Made by a program: the position numbers and the translations under genes. Below the pieces are notes generated by a model. It was given only the letters and a program-made list of their open reading frames with translations, was not told the DNA's origin and ran no database searches. 64,000 nt of DNA from an uncultured Sulfuricurvum sp. (GTDB lineage Bacteria; Campylobacterota; Campylobacteria; Campylobacterales; Sulfurimonadaceae): the NCBI GenBank assembly GCA_903844635.1, contig CAIMUF010000081.1:124001-188000 (forward strand). Direction: 5' to 3'. Numbering within the stretch: position 1 is the stretch's first letter; each line of letters begins with the position of its first letter. Positions 36,576 through 45,536 of the stretch are shown here, piece after piece.

Positions 36576-37595
36576 TTATATGATCCATCCACCGCCGAGA
36601 AGCGTATCACCGTCATAGAAAACACCTGCTTGACCTGAAGCAACACCTAGCACGGGTTCATGTAGCTCCACAGTAGCATGGTTGCCCTCAATGATAACAT
36701 TACATCGCACTGCAGTCGTTCGATAGCGAAGTTTTACATCACATTCAAAACTGACCCGATCATCAAACATATTGACATTTTCCAGTACGACGCTATGACA
36801 CTCTAACGCTTCACGAGGACCAACAACGATTTGATTGGTATCCGGTCTGATTTCAACTACGAAATGAGGATCATGCGCACCGTGAACGCTAAACCCTTTA
36901 CGTTTTCCGATGGTATAGTGCATGTAGCCTTTATGCTTACCGACTACTTTACCCTCAAGATTTAGAACATCACCCTCAACATCGACATTAACATACGGTT
37001 TTAACACCTCGGCATAAGTAGTTTCTACAAAACATATTTCACTGGATTCTCCTTGCGAAGCAAACGATTCCAATCCTGAAATACCTGCGGCATACGCTTT
37101 TATATCCGTTTTATGCTTTTCACCCAGTGGAAAAAGGAGGCGCGGAACCAGTGCAGGGTCGATGTAAAAAAGAAAATAGCTTTGATCTTTCGTATCATCT
37201 TCTGCCATCTGAAGATATTGCCCGTTATGGCGAATATAATGCCCAGTAGCTATAAAATCCGCTCCCAAAGAATCCGCAAACTCTACCATAGCACCAAATT
37301 TGATATTACGGTTGCACAATGCACACGGATTAGGAGTTTTCCCCTCTTTATAGGTTTCAATAAATGGAGTAAAAACTTTTTCATTGAATTTTTCTTGAAG
37401 ATCAAGGATATGAAGTTTTACACCTGCAAAATCAGCAGCTTTTTGCGCGCGTTCTTGGTGAATTTCATGATAACCCGGTTTCGAATGGAGCTTCATATAG
37501 ACGCCTTCCACTTCATAACCTTGCTCTTTTAACAATAATGTTGAAACGGTAGAATCTACTCCTCCGCTCATCCCGATAACTACTTTTTGTCCCAT
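36576..37595 (-). CDS. mnmA: tRNA-specific 2-thiouridylase MnmA
   Basis: Thiolates U34 of Lys, Glu and Gln tRNAs. 339 aa from the ATG at 37595, which overlaps the stop of the LOG-family gene by one base; the frame start at 37622 is not needed. Motifs: VIGMSGGVDSTVSTLLL (PP-loop), first catalytic Cys in PNPCALCNRNIKFGAM, second Cys in SSEICFVE, and YTIGKRKGFSVHG. Last gene of the aroQ flagellar operon. Confidence 0.97.
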   Translation of the reverse strand: MGQKVVIGMSGGVDSTVSTLLLKEQGYEVEGVYMKLHSKPGYHEIHQERAQKAADFAGVKLHILDLQEKFNEKVFTPFIETYKEGKTPNPCALCNRNIKFGAMVEFADSLGADFIATGHYIRHNGQYLQMAEDDTKDQSYFLFYIDPALVPRLLFPLGEKHKTDIKAYAAGISGLESFASQGESSEICFVETTYAEVLKPYVNVDVEGDVLNLEGKVVGKHKGYMHYTIGKRKGFSVHGAHDPHFVVEIRPDTNQIVVGPREALECHSVVLENVNMFDDRVSFECDVKLRYRTTAVRCNVIIEGNHATVELHEPVLGVASGQAGVFYDGDTLLGGGWII

Positions 37596-38380
37596 TAGAT
37601 ACTTCCTTCGTCCACATTGCATCGATCATTTACATACGTAGAAAGAGACTGATAATATTTTGTATTGTCCAGTCCCTCTTTTTCTAAGCCTATCATTTGA
37701 GTTTTTAGTGATTTATCAATCTCACTCATCACAAAATTCAAATCATCACTGAGAGTAATTAAATCAATATCGCGTTCATCGATCATTCCCTCAGAGAGTA
37801 GTTTTGTCCGTATAAATTCTATAAGCGGTGCATAAAATTCTGTTCCCATTACAAACAGACGTACTCCCCACACTTTTCGAGTTTGAATTAGAGTTAACGC
37901 TTCGAACATCTCATCAAGAGTACCAAAACCGCCGGGGAAAATGACGTACGCCATTGAATATTTAACCAGCATCACTTTACGAGAAAAAAAGTAATCGAAA
38001 CTCCGCCCTTTAGTAATATACGGATTTGGCTTCTGCTCTGAGGGAAGTTCGACATTTAATCCTATCGATTCTACACCTTCATGTTTAAATGCACCTCGAT
38101 TGGCCGCTTCCATAACTCCTGGACCGCCACCTGTAATGACATTATAGCCCTTCTTCCCAAGCATATCAGAAAGCGCCATAGCTTGCTGGTAATACGGATG
38201 ATTTTCATCAACGCGCGCACTTCCAAAAATGGTTACGGATGGACCTAAATCTCCTAATTCATCAAACCCTTGAACGAAATCGGCAATAATTTTAAAAACA
38301 CTCCATGCTCCAGCAGACTTAATATCTTTGACATAGCGGCTGCTGGGATACTCTTGTTTTTTCGTTCGGCCATTGGACAT
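37595..38380 (-). CDS. LOG-family nucleoside monophosphate phosphoribohydrolase-like protein
   Basis: 261-aa TIGR00730-type protein with the Rossmann motif GYNVITGGGPGVMEAANRGA, the arginine stretch and the signature FPGGFGTLDEMFEALTLIQTRK. Members described as lysine decarboxylase-like mostly cleave nucleoside 5'-monophosphates (cytokinin-activating LOG activity in plants); the bacterial role is not settled. It has an extra N-terminal region (YVKDIKSAGAWSVFKIIADFVQGFDEL). Three bases after fliY, one-base overlap with mnmA. Confidence 0.9.
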   Translation of the reverse strand: MSNGRTKKQEYPSSRYVKDIKSAGAWSVFKIIADFVQGFDELGDLGPSVTIFGSARVDENHPYYQQAMALSDMLGKKGYNVITGGGPGVMEAANRGAFKHEGVESIGLNVELPSEQKPNPYITKGRSFDYFFSRKVMLVKYSMAYVIFPGGFGTLDEMFEALTLIQTRKVWGVRLFVMGTEFYAPLIEFIRTKLLSEGMIDERDIDLITLSDDLNFVMSEIDKSLKTQMIGLEKEGLDNTKYYQSLSTYVNDRCNVDEGSI

Positions 38381-38383
38381 TTA

Positions 38384-39256
38384 TTACCCTTTTAGCTTTG
38401 TCAAACGATCGCGTTTTGTCCCAATTGATGTTATTTGTACTCCAAAGTTGCCATCAACAATTACGACTTCGCCTTGTGCAATAACATGATCATCGACCAA
38501 TATGTCCAATGGATCATTCGCCAATTGATTGAGCTCGATCACTGAACCTATGTCCATACTCAAAACATCTTTCAATAGCATCTTTTTCTTGCCGATACGA
38601 ACACGAACAGGAAGCTTGACGTCCATAATGAGACCGATATTTTTCATCTCACCTTCATCGAGACGACGGCCTTTATTTGCTGCTTCTTGATTCGAATACC
38701 CTGAGTCTCGTTCACCGATATCTTCATGAGCTACTGAGCCGCTGGAGCCCTCTAATGCATTCACGATCGATGAATCTACTGCAAACATCACTAAAGAATT
38801 AATACTTCCCAAAACAAAAGAAAAAACATACATCTTTGCATACGGATCAAGATTGATCTCTTCACTTTCACCAATAAAAACGGCACTTTCTGTTTTAATG
38901 GAAAACTTTGGAAGTTCTTTTTGTGAACCAAGAGTGGTGCTCATCGCGCCCGTGATATTTGAAACAATCTCTTTAAGGGCATCGAGATCATCATCATTCA
39001 TCTCCTCTTTGCCCTCACCATCACCACCCAGCATCATATCGCCAAGCGCAGTAGCCAGCATTGGCGGAACCATAATTACAGCCCGTCCGGATGCTGCTCC
39101 GCTAAAGCTCAACTGTACCGAAGCAATCGGAGGAATAACATTGCTGACAATCGAAATGGTTTCAGCATCTTTAAACGTAACCGTTGGGGCTTGACCGGTT
39201 AGTCCTTCAATTGTTGCTGTGGTTTCGGTAGAAAATAGCCCGGTAAAATTACTCAT
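38384..39256 (-). CDS. fliY: Flagellar motor switch protein FliY
   Basis: 290-aa C-ring protein. The N-terminal two-thirds resemble the FliM/CheC-type middle domain (ALGDMMLGGDGEGKEEMNDDDLDALKEIVSNITGAMSTTL) and the C-terminal 90 residues are a FliN-like SpoA domain (GLIMDVKLPVRVRIGKKKMLLKDVLSMDIGSVIELNQLANDPLDILV). Campylobacter and Helicobacter also use FliY in the switch. Overlaps fliM by four bases. Confidence 0.94.
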   Translation of the reverse strand: MSNFTGLFSTETTATIEGLTGQAPTVTFKDAETISIVSNVIPPIASVQLSFSGAASGRAVIMVPPMLATALGDMMLGGDGEGKEEMNDDDLDALKEIVSNITGAMSTTLGSQKELPKFSIKTESAVFIGESEEINLDPYAKMYVFSFVLGSINSLVMFAVDSSIVNALEGSSGSVAHEDIGERDSGYSNQEAANKGRRLDEGEMKNIGLIMDVKLPVRVRIGKKKMLLKDVLSMDIGSVIELNQLANDPLDILVDDHVIAQGEVVIVDGNFGVQITSIGTKRDRLTKLKG

Positions 39257-40347
39257 CTTTCATCCTCATCAAACTCATCAGGAGTTCGTATTATCTCTTT
39301 TGCGCCAATAATTCGTTCTTTACGTTTCGATTCAAACTCTTTAAGAGCTCGTTTGACCGCATCTTTTTCTGTATCGATTACTTCCGTAATTTGAACCGAT
39401 TTTCGAAAACGTCGCAGTCCCATTTGTGCTACAAAACGCTCTTTACCATCAACACTGACACTTACTACATCATTCGCAGGGAGATTGAGCCGTAAAATAT
39501 CACCTTCTTCAATGTCGAGCAGTTCATGAAGACTTAACTCTGCATATCCAAGATTAACGTCCACGTTTACGTGCGCACCACCGAGAAGAACTTGCAGTTC
39601 CTGATTACGGCTTTTTTTCGAACTTGTCTCATTGAGCATCAAATCACGACTGGCAAGCTTGGGCAATATCGGTTCTAGTGCAATAACAGGATAGCATATA
39701 TTCATCATTCCAGAACTGTGCCCGATAATAATCTCCATCACTACCATGACAACAATCTCATTTTGTGCGACGATTTGAACCACATTCGGGCTGGATTCTT
39801 TGGACTCAATTTGAGGATAAAGCTCCGTTACAGGACCCCACGCTTCACGTAAAGTTGCCATCATAACACGTAAAATGGTTTCAAACAGGGAGAGCTCAAT
39901 ATCGGAAAACTCTCGATTTGCTTCAAAAGGTTCGCCCTTGCCCCCTAAAATACGATCCAGCATCGGAAAAGCGATAGAAGGATTAATCTCTAATACACCG
40001 TTTCCCTCTAACGGCTTCATCGAAAAGACATTAAAACTCGTCGGATTAGGCAGGGACATCAAAAATTCCCCATACGTCATCTGATCGACGGAGTGAAGCT
40101 GTATCTCAACAATGGAACGCATAATAGAGGATATTTGCGATGAGATAGAACGCGCCATCTTATCATGAATGCCTCGAAATGCCCGTAACTGCTCTTTGGA
40201 AACACGATTTGGACGTTTAAAATCATAAAGCGTTATTTGACGATTAGCAAATAGATTTTCCTCTTCACCATCCAGTGATACTTCACCTTCATCATCCACA
40301 ACATCCAACAGAGCATCTATCTCTTCTTGGGATAAAATATCAGCCAT
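39253..40347 (-). CDS. fliM: Flagellar motor switch protein FliM
   Basis: Rotor protein that binds CheY-P and sets rotation sense. 364 aa starting MADILSQEEIDALLDVVDDEGE, where LSQxEIDALL is the conserved CheY-binding peptide. The middle domain holds HSVDQMTYGEFLMSLPNPTSFNVFSM and DRILGGKGEPF; the C-terminal SpoA domain includes VNVDVNLGYAELSLHELLDIEEGDILRL. A charged tail ends the protein. Three bases after fliA. Confidence 0.97.
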   Translation of the reverse strand: MADILSQEEIDALLDVVDDEGEVSLDGEEENLFANRQITLYDFKRPNRVSKEQLRAFRGIHDKMARSISSQISSIMRSIVEIQLHSVDQMTYGEFLMSLPNPTSFNVFSMKPLEGNGVLEINPSIAFPMLDRILGGKGEPFEANREFSDIELSLFETILRVMMATLREAWGPVTELYPQIESKESSPNVVQIVAQNEIVVMVVMEIIIGHSSGMMNICYPVIALEPILPKLASRDLMLNETSSKKSRNQELQVLLGGAHVNVDVNLGYAELSLHELLDIEEGDILRLNLPANDVVSVSVDGKERFVAQMGLRRFRKSVQITEVIDTEKDAVKRALKEFESKRKERIIGAKEIIRTPDEFDEDER

Positions 40348-40350
40348 CTT

Positions 40351-41040
40351 TTACCCCCTTACCGTTTCTTTAATACGTCGAATGACCGATTTATGAATCT
40401 GCGAGATACGAGATTCTGTGATATTGATGATCTCGCCAATTTCTTTCAACGTTAATTCCTCGAAATAATAAAGCTGAATAATCATCTGTTCGCGATCATC
40501 AAACCCCATCAATACATCTTTGATCACATCCACTAATTCTTCGTGCTCCATACGCTCGAGCGTTCCGCCATCACATTCATTGCCTAACTGATCATCCAAC
40601 GGTAAAACCGTATAAATATCCGAAGCTATACGAGCTTCGTGAATTTTTTCTTCCTCAATTCCCAATATTATTGCCAACTCTTTATTGGTCGGTTCATTGT
40701 CGTTCTGAAGTAAATGACGTTCAATCGCAACATCGATTTCTTTGATAAGACGTCTGCTCGCACGGCTCACTACATCTAATGATCGGAGATAATCTAACAT
40801 TGCCCCATACACTCTCGTTTTAGCGTATCCCCAAAAGGAATCATTTTGTGCTTCATCGTAACGGCGTGCAAGTTTTACGAGTTCTTCTGTACCAATCGCA
40901 GATAAATCCATGTAATCAATGGAGCTTGGCAAGCGTTCTTTGAGCCGAAAGGACATTGCTTTGACTGCGGGAAGGTATTGCAACGCAAGTTGGTCTTCTT
41001 GGTGCTTCAACTCTTGGCAATACACACCTGCACCACTCAT
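40351..41040 (-). CDS. fliA: Flagellar sigma factor FliA (sigma-28)
   Basis: Directs late flagellar genes such as flagellin. 229 aa with region 2 (YLPAVKAMSFRLKERLPSSIDYMDLSAIGTEELVKLARRYD), region 3, and region 4 with the helix-turn-helix (LTLKEIGEIINITESRISQIHKSVIRRIKE). It overlaps the small membrane-protein gene upstream by four bases, the same arrangement as in C. jejuni. Confidence 0.97.
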   Translation of the reverse strand: MSGAGVYCQELKHQEDQLALQYLPAVKAMSFRLKERLPSSIDYMDLSAIGTEELVKLARRYDEAQNDSFWGYAKTRVYGAMLDYLRSLDVVSRASRRLIKEIDVAIERHLLQNDNEPTNKELAIILGIEEEKIHEARIASDIYTVLPLDDQLGNECDGGTLERMEHEELVDVIKDVLMGFDDREQMIIQLYYFEELTLKEIGEIINITESRISQIHKSVIRRIKETVRG

Positions 41041-41357
41041 TTACTCACCTTTTCATCGCTTAGTAATTCAGACTTATGGACGTAATAGGCATCAATAAAC
41101 TGCTCACGACGATTAATTTCACGAACATAATTGTCCAAACTTCTCTCATGCGAATGCTTGGGAAATGGATGAACTTTGACTCCCAAAGTTTGAAAATAAA
41201 ATCCAACGCATAAATGGGCGAACAAATAAAAAAACGTGGTAATTAAAAGCACCAATCCCAAAAAGTTTTCAGCAGAATTCGATTGTAATATCCCAAACAC
41301 AATACCAAAGAGAAATCCTTGTACTGTTAAGAAAGAGACAAAATTCTGACCGCTCAT
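41037..41357 (-). CDS. Small two-span membrane protein of the flagellar operon
   Basis: 106-aa protein of unknown function with two membrane segments (about residues 10-25 and 32-56) and a charged cytoplasmic tail (HSHERSLDNYVREINRREQFIDAYYVHKSELL). A gene of this size between flhG and fliA is also found, as far as I recall, in C. jejuni, so it is a conserved part of the locus. Its four-base overlap with fliA suggests coupled translation. Confidence 0.85.
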   Translation of the reverse strand: MSGQNFVSFLTVQGFLFGIVFGILQSNSAENFLGLVLLITTFFYLFAHLCVGFYFQTLGVKVHPFPKHSHERSLDNYVREINRREQFIDAYYVHKSELLSDEKVSK

Positions 41358-41376
41358 TATGTGCCTTGAAGGAATA

Positions 41377-42249
41377 TCAAAAGTGTTCCATTAGGCGCTT
41401 AAAGAAGCCGCCAAGTCCACTCTCCTGTGGACTAACGAGCACATTTCGTTCCAATTTCTTTGCAATCTTTTTCACAATCATTTCCAACTCAACAGCTGGA
41501 GTCGAAGTTGGGAACTCACGGCTGTATAATGCTCTTTTTTTAACACTGATAGACACCTTCGGATCCGAAGTGATTTGTCCTAAAAAATTTAATTTCAACT
41601 GTTCGCCGATGTTTGCAAGGGCAACTTTTTGAATTTTTTCAAACAAGGCTGACGCTTCTTTTTCACTGCGAACCTGATTCATAATAACACTAATATCATT
41701 ACGAAGACGTGAGGTGACTTTTATGGTTGCGTAAGCATCGGTAATAGCTGCAGGATCAGGGACAGTGACCACAATTACATCATCACATGCACGTAAAAAA
41801 AGCTGAATATGTTCACCGATACCTGCTCCCGTATCAATAATCATGACATCTAAATCATCCAACACATGGGCTTCATCCATAAACCGTTCAAACAACCCAG
41901 ATGAAGCATACTTAAAGATCTCTTCACCGCTCTCACCGGGGATAAGGACGAGATTTTTTTCAATCGGAACCAAGACTTCCTCAACAGTGGCTTCTCCGCG
42001 CAGTACATGTAAAATATTTTTTTTGATCTTGACATTAAACATCACATCGAGATTGGCAAGACCTATATCCGCGTCAAAAATCCCTACTTTTAGCCCATTT
42101 TTCGCCATTACATGTGCCATATTTGAGCTAATAGTACTCTTTCCAACGCCGCCTTTCCCACTGGTAATTGCGATGAAGCGAGTTTTTTTAGACGTAACAT
42201 GAGAGTTTTGTTTTACCAGAGCTTCGAGTTTAGTGGCTTGGTGTGTCAT
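41377..42249 (-). CDS. flhG: Flagellar number regulator FlhG (MinD-like ATPase)
   Basis: Controls flagellar number and, in Campylobacter, cell-division placement. 290 aa with the deviant Walker A TSGKGGVGKSTISSNMAHVMA, FDADIGLANLDVMFNV and VMIIDTGAGIGEHIQLFL. A short N-terminal basic stretch precedes the ATPase domain and an amphipathic C-terminus (GGFFKRLMEHF) could bind membrane. Overlaps flhF by four bases. Confidence 0.96.
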   Translation of the reverse strand: MTHQATKLEALVKQNSHVTSKKTRFIAITSGKGGVGKSTISSNMAHVMAKNGLKVGIFDADIGLANLDVMFNVKIKKNILHVLRGEATVEEVLVPIEKNLVLIPGESGEEIFKYASSGLFERFMDEAHVLDDLDVMIIDTGAGIGEHIQLFLRACDDVIVVTVPDPAAITDAYATIKVTSRLRNDISVIMNQVRSEKEASALFEKIQKVALANIGEQLKLNFLGQITSDPKVSISVKKRALYSREFPTSTPAVELEMIVKKIAKKLERNVLVSPQESGLGGFFKRLMEHF

Positions 42250-43508
42250 AGGTTTTCACCCTTACGAAATCCATTTAGCAAGCAGTCAATTAAAAAATCA
42301 CTGCTGGAAACTACTAAATCTTCCGGAACTTCTTGTCCGATTGAAAAGTAACTGATGGGAACTTTAGTCTCATACACGAGAGAAAAAATATTGCCAAACC
42401 CTCGTGTTTCATCAAGCTTTGTAAACATCATTGTATCAATTCCTAAGGGAGCAAAATTCTCATACGTTGATTTTAAATCTTCATATTTAATAGAACTTGG
42501 CAAAACAAGAATGACATCCACACTGTAATCCGTCGTGTTTGAGCGCAAGCACTCATAAATTTTTTCGATTTTACCCTTGTCATAAGGTGAGCTACCCATA
42601 GTATCAATCAAAATATAATCGCTGTACTGAAGGGAATTCAATGCAGTTGAAAACTCAGGAGGATCAACCACCGTCTCAATCCCTAGCTTCATCATCCGTG
42701 CGTATTGCATCAACTGCTCAACGGCTCCGATACGATACGTATCCAATACGACCAATCCTACTTTGTATTTTTTCTCTAAAAAATAAGAGTATCTGGCGGC
42801 CAGTTTAGCAATAGATGTTGTTTTCCCCACTCCCGTAGGACCTACAAGCATCACCACTTTTTTAGCGCCCATTTTAGGTGCACTCTCTAACCGAACGGGA
42901 ATCATTTTACGCAATAAGGTTTGAAAATAACGCTTGACAGTTTCCGAATTTTCACGCATTTTAGAAGGCATATGCTCCAATGTAAGCTGCATGATTTCAT
43001 CTAAATGTTCTTGATTCATACCGCTTTGCTGTGCAAGACGGTAAATCTCAGCAAACTCAGGAGGGATGGGAAGACTGGTTTTTGGTGATTTTTCATTCCA
43101 AAACATATTTTGAATCAATTTGACTTTATCACCGAGTTTTTCAATCTCATCTTTAATTTTTTTGAGATCTTCACTTTGCACAACAGGAGTAAGCTTGGAG
43201 GGGCGATCTTCTTCAGTTACTTCCGCGATTTTAGAAATTTGCTTTGCCGCTTCGGATATGTTGTACAAAACATCATTACTTTTTTGGGCTAAAGGCCGCT
43301 GCTTGGTCAAAGGTTCTGGTTGACGTTGAGAACTGCGCGGCATTGCATTCTCTTCAACCCCTACCACGATTTCATACAGAGCAGTTTTTCCAAGTGATTT
43401 TTTTTGAATCTCACGTGTTTCGATTAACATTGCATCTTCACCGACTTCAAGCTGTGCTTTTTTCAATGCCTCCGCTGGAGTGGAACCGCTAAACGTTAAG
43501 ATTTTCAT
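42246..43508 (-). CDS. flhF: Flagellar biosynthesis GTPase FlhF
   Basis: SRP-type GTPase placing flagella at the pole. 420 aa: an N-terminal B domain beginning MKILTFSGSTPAEALKKAQLEVGEDAMLIETREI, a linker, an N domain, and the G domain with VVMLVGPTGVGKTTSIAKLAARYSYFL, LDTYRIGAVEQL, ILIDTMGSSPYD and FTKLDETRGFGNIFSLV. It overlaps folK by 20 bases. Forms the FlhF/FlhG pair controlling the rest of the locus. Confidence 0.97.
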   Translation of the reverse strand: MKILTFSGSTPAEALKKAQLEVGEDAMLIETREIQKKSLGKTALYEIVVGVEENAMPRSSQRQPEPLTKQRPLAQKSNDVLYNISEAAKQISKIAEVTEEDRPSKLTPVVQSEDLKKIKDEIEKLGDKVKLIQNMFWNEKSPKTSLPIPPEFAEIYRLAQQSGMNQEHLDEIMQLTLEHMPSKMRENSETVKRYFQTLLRKMIPVRLESAPKMGAKKVVMLVGPTGVGKTTSIAKLAARYSYFLEKKYKVGLVVLDTYRIGAVEQLMQYARMMKLGIETVVDPPEFSTALNSLQYSDYILIDTMGSSPYDKGKIEKIYECLRSNTTDYSVDVILVLPSSIKYEDLKSTYENFAPLGIDTMMFTKLDETRGFGNIFSLVYETKVPISYFSIGQEVPEDLVVSSSDFLIDCLLNGFRKGENL

Positions 43509-44013
43509 ATTGTCTCCGTATCGTGTTTCGAGCCATGCTTCGCAATGGTATCACTACGCTAGATCGCTCTTTCCAATGGGGGTGAGGAACACTAAGCTCT
43601 GGATAATTCAAAGTCTTGTCACCGTAAAATATCACATCTAAATCAAGTGTTCTTGGCGCATTCGTGAAACTACGAACCCGCCCAAAACGCTTTTCAATTC
43701 TCCACAGCAATCGTAAAAAGACTCGAGGAGAAAGTGATGTTGAAATCTCAATCACTGTGTTATAAAAATCATCTTGCTGAGTATATCCAAATGGAGGATT
43801 TTTTAAAATCACTCCGCTTTGAACACGTTTAAGCTGAGACAGTTTGCCTAAATAAATCCACAAATGTTCTATACGCCGTCTAGCATCGCCAACATTACCA
43901 CCGACTCCCAAAATAACAGAAAATCGATGCTTATTTACTTCTCGTACCTTGGAAGGAAACATTCGATTTACATAAATCGAATGTTTTTCATCCACTCTTC
44001 GCGTTAAAAACAT
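43489..44013 (-). CDS. folK: 6-hydroxymethyl-dihydropterin pyrophosphokinase FolK
   Basis: Pyrophosphorylates the pterin before its joining to p-aminobenzoate. 174 aa with the family signatures FSVILGVGGNVGDARRRIEHL and RTLDLDVIFYGDKTLNYPELSVPHPHWKERSSVVIPL. The N-terminus is extended by about 30 basic residues relative to E. coli FolK. It lies two bases after aroQ and overlaps flhF by 20 bases, linking folate synthesis to the flagellar operon. Confidence 0.95.
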   Translation of the reverse strand: MFLTRRVDEKHSIYVNRMFPSKVREVNKHRFSVILGVGGNVGDARRRIEHLWIYLGKLSQLKRVQSGVILKNPPFGYTQQDDFYNTVIEISTSLSPRVFLRLLWRIEKRFGRVRSFTNAPRTLDLDVIFYGDKTLNYPELSVPHPHWKERSSVVIPLRSMARNTIRRQYENLNV

Positions 44014-44015
44014 AT

Positions 44016-44492
44016 TTATTCTTGTGTTGCTTCTTGTTGAGCACGTTGCATTGCTTGAATTTCACTCAAAATCTGCATCATTCCTACCATTGCCAAATGA
44101 TAACCAAATGGTCCAAAACCAATAATAGATGACGTACATACAGGAGCGGTCATACTTTTTTGACGAAACTCTTCACGACGATAGATGTTGCTGATATGAA
44201 CTTCAATGGTTGGAATGTTAACCGCGCTGATTGCATCACGAATCGCAATCGATGTGTGTGTGTAGGCAGCAGGATTAATAATAATCCCATCTGCATCTCC
44301 ATAACACTCTTGAATTTTATCAACAATTTCACCTTCTAAATTACTTTGATAAAAATCAACTTCGATCCCATTTTGCCCTGCAAAATCTTTCATTTGCGCA
44401 TGGATCTGTTCTAAACGCATCGGACCGTACACTTGAGTGTCACGTACACCTAACATATTGAGATTTGGACCTTGAATTACCGCTATCTTCAT
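44016..44492 (-). CDS. aroQ: 3-dehydroquinate dehydratase, type II
   Basis: Shikimate pathway enzyme; dodecameric type II form. 158 aa with [17 protein letters not shown] (active-site loop), [20 protein letters not shown] and [18 protein letters not shown]-like segment ([19 protein letters not shown]), where the His acts as general acid. First gene of the nearly 7-kb operon through mnmA, preceded by two -10 boxes. Confidence 0.97.
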   Translation of the reverse strand: MKIAVIQGPNLNMLGVRDTQVYGPMRLEQIHAQMKDFAGQNGIEVDFYQSNLEGEIVDKIQECYGDADGIIINPAAYTHTSIAIRDAISAVNIPTIEVHISNIYRREEFRQKSMTAPVCTSSIIGFGPFGYHLAMVGMMQILSEIQAMQRAQQEATQE

Positions 44493-44524
44493 ACAAAAAC
44501 CTTGAATTTTACTTTTAAGGGTAG

Positions 44525-44547
44525 ATTATACGCGTAGATAGATTATA
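44525..44547 (-). promoter_or_regulatory. Tandem -10 boxes for the aroQ flagellar operon
   Basis: Two perfect TATAAT boxes on the minus strand, 44525-44530 and 44542-44547, 17 bases apart. Predicted leaders are about 25 and 42 bases. These are vegetative-type boxes, so the flagellar switch genes here seem to belong to the early class. Confidence 0.6.
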
Positions 44548-44558
44548 AGGAACTTTTA

Positions 44559-45536
44559 TTAGACTATTTCAACTCGGTTTCTACCGTTTTTCTTCGCTTT
44601 GTACAACGCCGTGTCTGCCCGGTTCAAAAGCGTTGCATGGGTATCACCCTCAACGAATAAACTCACTCCGAATGATAATCTAACGTCTACAAATAACCTA
44701 AGCTGCTCAACCGCCATTCTTAGTTTTTCCGCTACATGGATTGCTTTGCTTGCACTCACATGAGATAATAAGAAAATAAATTCTTCTCCGCCCCATCGAG
44801 CTATTACATCTCCATTTTGTAACGTTTGAGACAGTACTTTAGCGATTTGAACCAAGACTTCATCTCCTCTTGGGTGTCCATAAACATCATTGATTTGTTT
44901 AAAATGATCAATATCTGCCATAACAATGGCAAAAGAATCATCTGTTTTCCAATGCTCTCGCATCAACATAATGCCAAAGATCTCATCAAATTTATACCGA
45001 TTATAAAGCTTGGTGAGGGGATCAGTAGTCGCTAAAAGTTCCAATCGTTTTTTATCGGTTATATCATGATAAATAGCCGTATAACTGCTCAAGCTTCCCG
45101 AATTATTACTCCATGGTGTAACTACGGCGTCCACCCATATAGCTTGTTTATTTTTAGAAATTATTTCAATTTCTCCACTCCAACGCTGCCCATTTTGAAG
45201 TGTATTTTTCATCTGTGCATATTCAGAAACCGGTATTTTATCCGAACAAATCACCTGCAATTGAGAATCCACAAGCTCATTTTTCTCAAATCCAAAAAAT
45301 GTATTAAAAGCTTTTGAAACTTCAATGATGTGAAACTCTCCGTCTGTTTTTACAATCAATAAATTATCATCAATAATTTGCTTATCGTGCTGAAGCTCAT
45401 GGTTGAGATGTTCTATTTTTTTCATCTGTTTTTGCAATGTTAGCTTCAATTCATGAAGATCGCTGATGTCATACACCGCGATCATCACCATAGCTTGATC
45501 AATAATATAAGGAGAAATCGTTACTTGCAGCTGCAT
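44559..45536 (-). CDS. PAS and GGDEF domain protein, C-terminal part of a frameshifted gene
   Basis: 325 aa from an ATG at 45536, though the frame is open back to 45590. It begins with the last strands of a PAS domain (MQLQVTISPYIIDQAMVMIAVYDISD), a coiled coil, a full second PAS domain (about residues 55-160, DNLLIVKTDGEFHIIEVSKAFNTFFG), then GGDEF (about 170-325) with RWGGEEFIFLL and ADTALYKAKKNGRNRVE. No RxxD inhibitory site lies before GGEEF (QNGD instead). There is no ribosome-binding site before the ATG. The N-terminal half of the first PAS domain is in another frame just upstream (45499-45840), so the two are most likely one gene split by a frameshift. Confidence 0.85.
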   Translation of the reverse strand: MQLQVTISPYIIDQAMVMIAVYDISDLHELKLTLQKQMKKIEHLNHELQHDKQIIDDNLLIVKTDGEFHIIEVSKAFNTFFGFEKNELVDSQLQVICSDKIPVSEYAQMKNTLQNGQRWSGEIEIISKNKQAIWVDAVVTPWSNNSGSLSSYTAIYHDITDKKRLELLATTDPLTKLYNRYKFDEIFGIMLMREHWKTDDSFAIVMADIDHFKQINDVYGHPRGDEVLVQIAKVLSQTLQNGDVIARWGGEEFIFLLSHVSASKAIHVAEKLRMAVEQLRLFVDVRLSFGVSLFVEGDTHATLLNRADTALYKAKKNGRNRVEIV

